This document shows positions 19,181 through 22,820 of a stretch of 22,820 bases of DNA, one piece after another. Origin of the DNA: a virus; the IMG/VR virus record IMGVR_UViG_3300047546_002133, positions 1 through 22,820 of that record; one strand, 5' to 3'. Positions within the stretch are counted from its first letter, which is position 1, and each line of letters opens with the position of its first letter. A model generated the notes under the pieces. It did no database searches, had not been told where the DNA came from, and was given only the letters and a program-made list of their open reading frames with translations. The position numbers were made by a program, and so were the translations under genes.

Positions 19181-19286
19181 TTTTAGACTTCTCTTTCTTA
19201 TCTAAATAGTTTATAAATAATCCAAAGGGGTATCCGATGAGGAACCCCACTCCAATACCTAGTAAAAATACTGCTAACATTGTCAT
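19170..19286 (-). CDS. 38-residue single-helix membrane protein
   Basis: ATG 19286 overlaps the XapX-like gene's TGA (ATGA). The product MTMLAVFLLGIGVGFLIGYP, then FGLFINYLDKKEKSKNGR, has one Gly-rich membrane helix and a basic tail. Its last 11 bases overlap the next gene. The Gly spacing (GIGVG, LIGYP) suggests helix packing with itself or with the XapX-like neighbour. Confidence 0.65.
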   Translation of the reverse strand: MTMLAVFLLGIGVGFLIGYPFGLFINYLDKKEKSKNGR

Positions 19287-19438
19287 AAAAATCTTGCTAC
19301 CATTCCATAACCAAGCCATAGTCCAAAAATTCCCATTAGGCCTGCAAATACTGGTGGTGCTGGCACTGGAAGTTTAAATAATGCAAAAACAGCACCAACC
19401 CCAGCTCCAGTTAAAGTAGTCATTATGATTTCTTTCAT
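19283..19438 (-). CDS. XapX-like small membrane protein
   Basis: A 51-residue product from ATG 19438, which forms ATGA with the preceding stop; GGGAGG is about ten bases upstream. A second in-frame ATG is at 19423. The sequence LTGAGVGAVFALFKLPVPAP, then PVFAGLMGIFGLWLGYGMV, matches XapX-domain (DUF1427) proteins: G-x-x-F-x-x-x-x-x-P-x-P-A-P-P, then a second Gly-rich helix. Role unknown even in bacteria. Confidence 0.8.
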   Translation of the reverse strand: MKEIIMTTLTGAGVGAVFALFKLPVPAPPVFAGLMGIFGLWLGYGMVARFL

Positions 19439-19740
19439 TGATGGTTATCCTCCCAAAATGTTATTAATTCTTCAAGCATGGCCCATTCTACAATTCCTAG
19501 TCTAACTTTAGACTCAGTTCCTATAATTATTTTAAGGCATGGGTGCATGTTTCTATTTACAGCAAATGTGTCTGTACAAATTTTTGCCCAAATATCTTTA
19601 TTCATGGTAAAAGAAGAACTAGCTTCTTTATAATCTACTACAAATGAGTACCACTTTGCATCGCCTTTTTGGTATTTTCCTCTACCAGAATTTTTTTGTG
19701 CTTTAGCGCCGTCTCTTTTAATTTCACCACGTTCTGACAT
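19435..19740 (-). CDS. Putative PD-(D/E)XK-type nuclease (resolvase-like)
   Basis: A 101-residue product. NSGRGKYQKGDAKWYSFVVD, then YKEASSSFTMNKDIWAKI, has the layout S-G-R, K-G-D, V-D-Y-K-E of small archaeal/phage Holliday-junction-resolvase-type nucleases (Asp and Glu/Asp-x-Lys on successive strands). The rest (LKIIIGTESKVRLGIVEWAM) completes an alpha/beta fold. It would be a second structure-specific nuclease in the cluster. Remote assignment only. TAATG overlap with the zinc-ribbon gene. Confidence 0.6.
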   Translation of the reverse strand: MSERGEIKRDGAKAQKNSGRGKYQKGDAKWYSFVVDYKEASSSFTMNKDIWAKICTDTFAVNRNMHPCLKIIIGTESKVRLGIVEWAMLEELITFWEDNHQ

Positions 19741-19934
19741 TAAGATAAATTCACTTTCGATATATGATTATTTTCACATGTCCAAATAATTGTTCCTGCT
19801 GATTTATCAAACTCTGCCTCGTCTGATACAACGCTACATGTTTGACAAGAAAATGAACCTTCCATAGTCATAGTATTGACTGAAGGCTTTTCTTTTTTTG
19901 ACTTTTTACTAATTAAATCTTCAATTTTTGCCAT
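19740..19934 (-). CDS. Small zinc-ribbon protein after recA
   Basis: A 64-residue product. A Lys-rich start (MAKIEDLISKKSKKEKPS) leads to SCQTC and, after 18 residues, WTCENNH, probably a CxxC...CxxxH zinc site. It begins 14 bases inside the end of recA. Role unknown; perhaps a nucleic-acid-binding helper. Confidence 0.7.
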   Translation of the reverse strand: MAKIEDLISKKSKKEKPSVNTMTMEGSFSCQTCSVVSDEAEFDKSAGTIIWTCENNHISKVNLS

Positions 19935-20922
19935 AAATCTTTTCTCTAATGCTAGTTACAACATCAGGATTTTCTCTTAAGTATTGAACAGCTTTTGCAC
20001 GTCCTTGAAATCTTTCTTCTCCAATAGTATACCATGCTCCACCCTTTTCAATAATTCCATGCTGTTCTGCAACATCAAGAACTTCGCCAACCTGATCTAC
20101 ACCTATATTTTCCCCCTGAAAGTAGAAGTCATATTGTCCTGAAAGATTAGGGGGGCCGAGTTTGTTGTAATCAATAATCCAGTTAACTGGCCGTCCAACT
20201 CTTTGTTCAATGATCTTGTCGCCAACTTTAATCCCAGCCTTAATAGCATTTGCCTCAGCTTCAGACGACCAGAGTTTAATGACAGTGGAAGAGAAGAACT
20301 TGACAGCCATTCCGCCTGTGGGGATGTGACTAGCATGCATAGATCCAAATTGATTTCGTTGTTGTGAGATGAGAACAAGTAGTGTGTTTTTGTTTGCGTA
20401 GTTGAGCATTTTGACAGCATGTGTCATATCCTTTGCCTCTGCACCAATCTGCTTGGTGTCTTCTAATTTCTTTAAATCGGTACTATCTTTTTCAAAATAA
20501 ATTGCTGGAAGCAGTGCAGAAATAGAATCTACCACAATTATATCAACCTCTGCCTCCATTAATTGTGTAGCAACATCAACCATATCATTGACAGTTTTTG
20601 CAGAAGAATAAATTAGCTTATCAGAATCAACACCTAATTTTGCAGCCCATTCTGATGAATAGGAATGTTCAGCATCAATCCAAGCACAAGTCTTTCCTTC
20701 TTTTTGTGCTTCAGCAATCATTTGTAAACAAAATGATGATTTACCTGCTGATTTATTTCCCCATACTAATATTTGTCTTCCAAAGCCTAATCCACCTTGT
20801 AGGGCAAGGTTAAGACCTATGCTTGGTGTCTTTTGTTTTTCTACTTCCACTTCCATTGCTGACTGCACCCTTTGTCTTGTTTTTGGATCCAGTTTCGCTA
20901 GGATGTCTGTTATTCCTGTCAT
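19921..20922 (-). CDS. recA: RecA-like recombinase
   Basis: A 333-residue strand-exchange ATPase. The Walker A motif GNKSAGKSSF is at 55-64, Walker B VDIIVVDSISALLP near 130, then LLVLISQQRNQFGSM (loop 1 region) and the GGMAVKFFSSTVIKLW segment. The first 30 residues are a short helix for filament contacts; the bacterial acidic tail is absent. It should repair or recombine phage DNA with the nearby nucleases. ATG 20922 has no strong ribosome site; translation may depend on the overlapping upstream gene, which runs 113 bases into recA. Confidence 0.93.
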   Translation of the reverse strand: MTGITDILAKLDPKTRQRVQSAMEVEVEKQKTPSIGLNLALQGGLGFGRQILVWGNKSAGKSSFCLQMIAEAQKEGKTCAWIDAEHSYSSEWAAKLGVDSDKLIYSSAKTVNDMVDVATQLMEAEVDIIVVDSISALLPAIYFEKDSTDLKKLEDTKQIGAEAKDMTHAVKMLNYANKNTLLVLISQQRNQFGSMHASHIPTGGMAVKFFSSTVIKLWSSEAEANAIKAGIKVGDKIIEQRVGRPVNWIIDYNKLGPPNLSGQYDFYFQGENIGVDQVGEVLDVAEQHGIIEKGGAWYTIGEERFQGRAKAVQYLRENPDVVTSIREKIYGKN

Positions 20923-21133
20923 GTAAGTCCATTTCTAATCTTTTACTTATGATCTTCAACTCCTCAATTCTTGAGGTTCCGATCTTATCTATAACATTTT
21001 TTATCAGATGTTCATCTGTTGTCTTTACAACTAGTATAATTTGTCCATCAATTCCATGAAGGACATAACCATTTATTCTAGAAGAGATTTCCGTGTAAAG
21101 TTGGTCTAGTTCTGTTTTTGTTAATTTTTTCAT
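20810..21133 (-). CDS. Small protein overlapping the start of recA
   Basis: A 107-residue product from ATG 21133 with GAGG seven bases upstream. Residues 1-70 look folded (KLTKTELDQLYTEISSRING, GQIILVVKTTDEHLIKNVID, IEELKIISKRLEMDL). The last 37 are Ser/Thr/Lys-rich and disordered (SKNKTKGAVSNGSGSRKTKD) and are encoded in the alternate frame of recA. It overlaps MazG by 56 bases. Not recognised. Confidence 0.65.
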   Translation of the reverse strand: MKKLTKTELDQLYTEISSRINGYVLHGIDGQIILVVKTTDEHLIKNVIDKIGTSRIEELKIISKRLEMDLHDRNNRHPSETGSKNKTKGAVSNGSGSRKTKDTKHRS

Positions 21134-21419
21134 TCATAACCTCTTCAAGGGAATGCGATGTGATTCCCTCATTCTGCATCACTGCATATACATCAAGAAG
21201 TCTGATGATAACGTCTGCTATTTCTTCAACAATAGCCTGACTTCCTTTTGACTTTCTTAGTCCTTCTAAGACTTCTGTTACTTCTGAATGCACTAACGCA
21301 AGTTTATTTCCAAGCTTGTCGTAAGTTACTTCTCCGTCCCAGAATCCTTTTTCTTTTGCATTTTCATGTAAAATAGCTGCTAAGGCATCAATGCCATAGT
21401 CAGATAATATTGTATTCAT
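21078..21419 (-). CDS. MazG-like nucleotide pyrophosphohydrolase
   Basis: A 113-residue all-alpha NTP pyrophosphatase. Helix KLALVHSEVTEVLEGLRK supplies Glu46 and Glu49, and VEEIADVIIRLLDV supplies Glu65/66 and Asp69: the MazG E-x-x-E ... E-x-x-D magnesium site. Phage MazG enzymes remove non-canonical or alarmone nucleotides. ATG 21419 shares a base with the preceding TAA (TAATG). Confidence 0.88.
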   Translation of the reverse strand: MNTILSDYGIDALAAILHENAKEKGFWDGEVTYDKLGNKLALVHSEVTEVLEGLRKSKGSQAIVEEIADVIIRLLDVYAVMQNEGITSHSLEEVMNEKINKNRTRPTLHGNLF

Positions 21420-21655
21420 TATTTACTTTCTAATTGTTCTTTTTCTTCTGGAGAAATATTTTCTAGTGTTAAGATAAATACTTTCTCTTCATCATCATAT
21501 GATAATACTAGCTTTCTGTCAACTACCATAGACTTTGTAAATTGATCTGCAGGAATTCTAGCAGAGCCACCCATAAAATCCATAAGAATAGACAATACGT
21601 GACTAACATCAATCTTACCCTCAAAAATATTTGGGATATTTGTTTCTTCTGTCAT
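21419..21655 (-). CDS. Small acidic hypothetical protein
   Basis: A 78-residue product: MTEETNIPNIFEGKIDVSHV, then MGGSARIPADQFTKSM and RKLVLSYDDEEKVFILTLEN. A beta-rich acidic fold is likely. It is coupled to dnaE by ATGA. Not recognised. Confidence 0.7.
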   Translation of the reverse strand: MTEETNIPNIFEGKIDVSHVLSILMDFMGGSARIPADQFTKSMVVDRKLVLSYDDEEKVFILTLENISPEEKEQLESK

Positions 21656-22820
21656 TTTACACTCCTTAGTGAATATGTTCCGTCTTCTGTTTTTGTTACT
21701 TCTGGAATGTATATCATTCCATCTTTGATTCGACTCTTAATTTTATCATATACCTGTGGGAATACGATAGCACGAGTAAGTTCTTTAGTTTTATTACTCA
21801 TTATTAAGTGCCCCATAGACTTACCTTGTTTTGTTCTATATGGCAATAAACTAATTGTAAGCCTCATATTTTCTGGAATTTGTATTTCAGAAGCATGTAA
21901 AAACTTAGCAAACTCATCATTTTTATCGCCAACCATTTGATCAATAGTAATATATCTATGAATTCTATTATCTCCAATTAAAAAGAAATACATATTGCCA
22001 GTCTCTATTTGAGTTTGTTCTGTATGAAATACACCAATGGTGCCAGTTTCATCTACCATCTCAATACGAGACCAACCATTACCCTTTTTAATTCCTTTAA
22101 CCATAGCAAGAATTACGAAGGTTCCACGCTCATCAAAATCTTCAATAGAATTTATTTGAGATTTGATATGAGGAGGTACCTTACCTAAGTCAAACTTTGG
22201 AATACTTAAATATTCATATAAATTTTCTGTTTCTTGCCCAGTTCTAGGATTATCTTCAAATGCTGCTCCGCCAATAGCATTTAGTGCAGTAAGCGCTCTA
22301 GAATTAATACCACTTCCTTTTTTAGCAGCAACTTCTTGAAGATGTGCATAAGATTTATATGGTCCAGAAGCAATAATTTTTTTACCAATATTATCAGATA
22401 TAAACTTTACATTTGAAAGTCCAAATCTAATTGCATCTTTTTGAATTTTAAAATCTAAATCTGACTCATTAACATGTGGAAGTAGGATCTTAATACCTAG
22501 TCTTTTTGCTTCAATTAGGTATTCTGTACGTGCATCCTTATCTTGCTCATTACGCAATATGGCAAACATGAACTCAATTGGATAGTAGTGCTTTAACCAA
22601 GCTGTCCAATATGATAACAAAGAATAAGCAATAGCATGAGAGCGGTTAAACGAATAGCCAGAATGCGCTTCAAAGTCATGCCATAGAGCTTCAGCTGTTT
22701 TTGTTGGTACGTGTAAAGATGCACCCTGAATAAATTTATCTCTAAACTCATCAAACTCTTTAGCATCTTTTTTCTTGCCAATGATCTTTCTAACTTTATC
22801 TGCTTCCGACATGGACATTC
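21652..22820 (-). CDS. dnaE: DNA polymerase III alpha subunit (DnaE-like), C-terminal part
   Basis: The frame is open to the right edge, so the true start is outside; about 389 residues remain. MSMSEADKVRKIIGKKKD begins near the end of the palm/fingers region (family motif S-x-x-E-A-D-x-x-R-K-x-I-G-K-K). GYSFNRSHAIAYSLLSYWTA with WLKHYYPIEFMFAIL and LGIKILLPHVNESDLDF are DnaE landmarks. A helix-hairpin-helix region and an OB-fold-like end (WSRIEMVDETGTIGVFHT) follow. It is the phage replicative polymerase. The ATG at 22818 is only an internal Met. Confidence 0.93.
   Translation of the reverse strand, partial: MSMSEADKVRKIIGKKKDAKEFDEFRDKFIQGASLHVPTKTAEALWHDFEAHSGYSFNRSHAIAYSLLSYWTAWLKHYYPIEFMFAILRNEQDKDARTEYLIEAKRLGIKILLPHVNESDLDFKIQKDAIRFGLSNVKFISDNIGKKIIASGPYKSYAHLQEVAAKKGSGINSRALTALNAIGGAAFEDNPRTGQETENLYEYLSIPKFDLGKVPPHIKSQINSIEDFDERGTFVILAMVKGIKKGNGWSRIEMVDETGTIGVFHTEQTQIETGNMYFFLIGDNRIHRYITIDQMVGDKNDEFAKFLHASEIQIPENMRLTISLLPYRTKQGKSMGHLIMSNKTKELTRAIVFPQVYDKIKSRIKDGMIYIPEVTKTEDGTYSLRSVK

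Noticed and set aside
20103-20420. Minus-strand frame of 105 codons inside recA
   Set aside because: It is an out-of-frame shadow of recA on the same strand with no ribosome site and low-complexity Ser/Leu content.

Overview
The window looks like part of an AT-rich tailed-phage (Caudoviricetes) genome infecting an actinobacterium. Phage evidence: a large and a small terminase subunit, an endolysin with holin-like genes, a phage-type RecA, the C-terminal part of a DnaE polymerase, many tiny genes packed with ATGA or TAATG overlaps, and six tRNA genes scattered between protein genes. The host hint is a complete WhiB-like iron-sulfur protein, a family confined to Actinobacteria and their phages. 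Leaderless-type promoters and a DUF7455-like zinc protein fit that host. AT-rich freshwater actinobacteria (acI/Nanopelagicales) are a plausible host group, but that is inference. No integrase, CRISPR array, IS element or rRNA was seen.

Layout: only the first gene (1-255, 3' end of a plus-strand gene) is on the plus strand; everything else is read right to left on the minus strand. In transcription order from the right edge: a replication and recombination block (partial dnaE, small gene, MazG-like, small gene overlapping recA, recA, zinc ribbon, putative PD-(D/E)XK nuclease, a XapX-like and another tiny membrane protein, helical protein, Cas4/RecB-like nuclease, zinc-finger protein, RuvC-like resolvase, tiny HTH protein, FkbM methyltransferase). 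Next come the packaging genes (terminase small and large) behind a strong promoter. Then follows an accessory stretch of small proteins (HNH, T4 endonuclease V-like, FmdB-like zinc ribbon, SNase, WhiB-like, HslV-like peptidase, Nmad1-like) interrupted by tRNA-Met/Ile(CAU), Leu(UAA), Arg(UCU), Asn, Thr and Asp. After that is a free-standing gene for a secreted Ala/Thr-rich protein with its own promoter, operator-like repeat and terminator. The left end is a lysis-type cassette (secreted PA14 protein, two two-helix membrane proteins, lipoprotein, holin-like protein, CHAP endolysin), followed by Hsp20, thioredoxin and a DUF6065-like protein.

Regulation: several promoters share TTGAC(A/G/T), a 17-base spacer and a TATAAT-like box. 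Three genes (thioredoxin, lipoprotein, SNase) have the -10 box only 6-7 bases from the ATG, so their mRNAs should be leaderless; two of them carry the same extended -10 box TGCTATAAT. At three other promoters (hsp20, the secreted protein, and a GC-rich structured element at 13381-13480) the predicted first transcribed base is also the first base of a hairpin. This transcript architecture and the structured RNA element are the most unusual features of the window. All positions were worked out by hand-reading of the sequence; no database or folding search was run.
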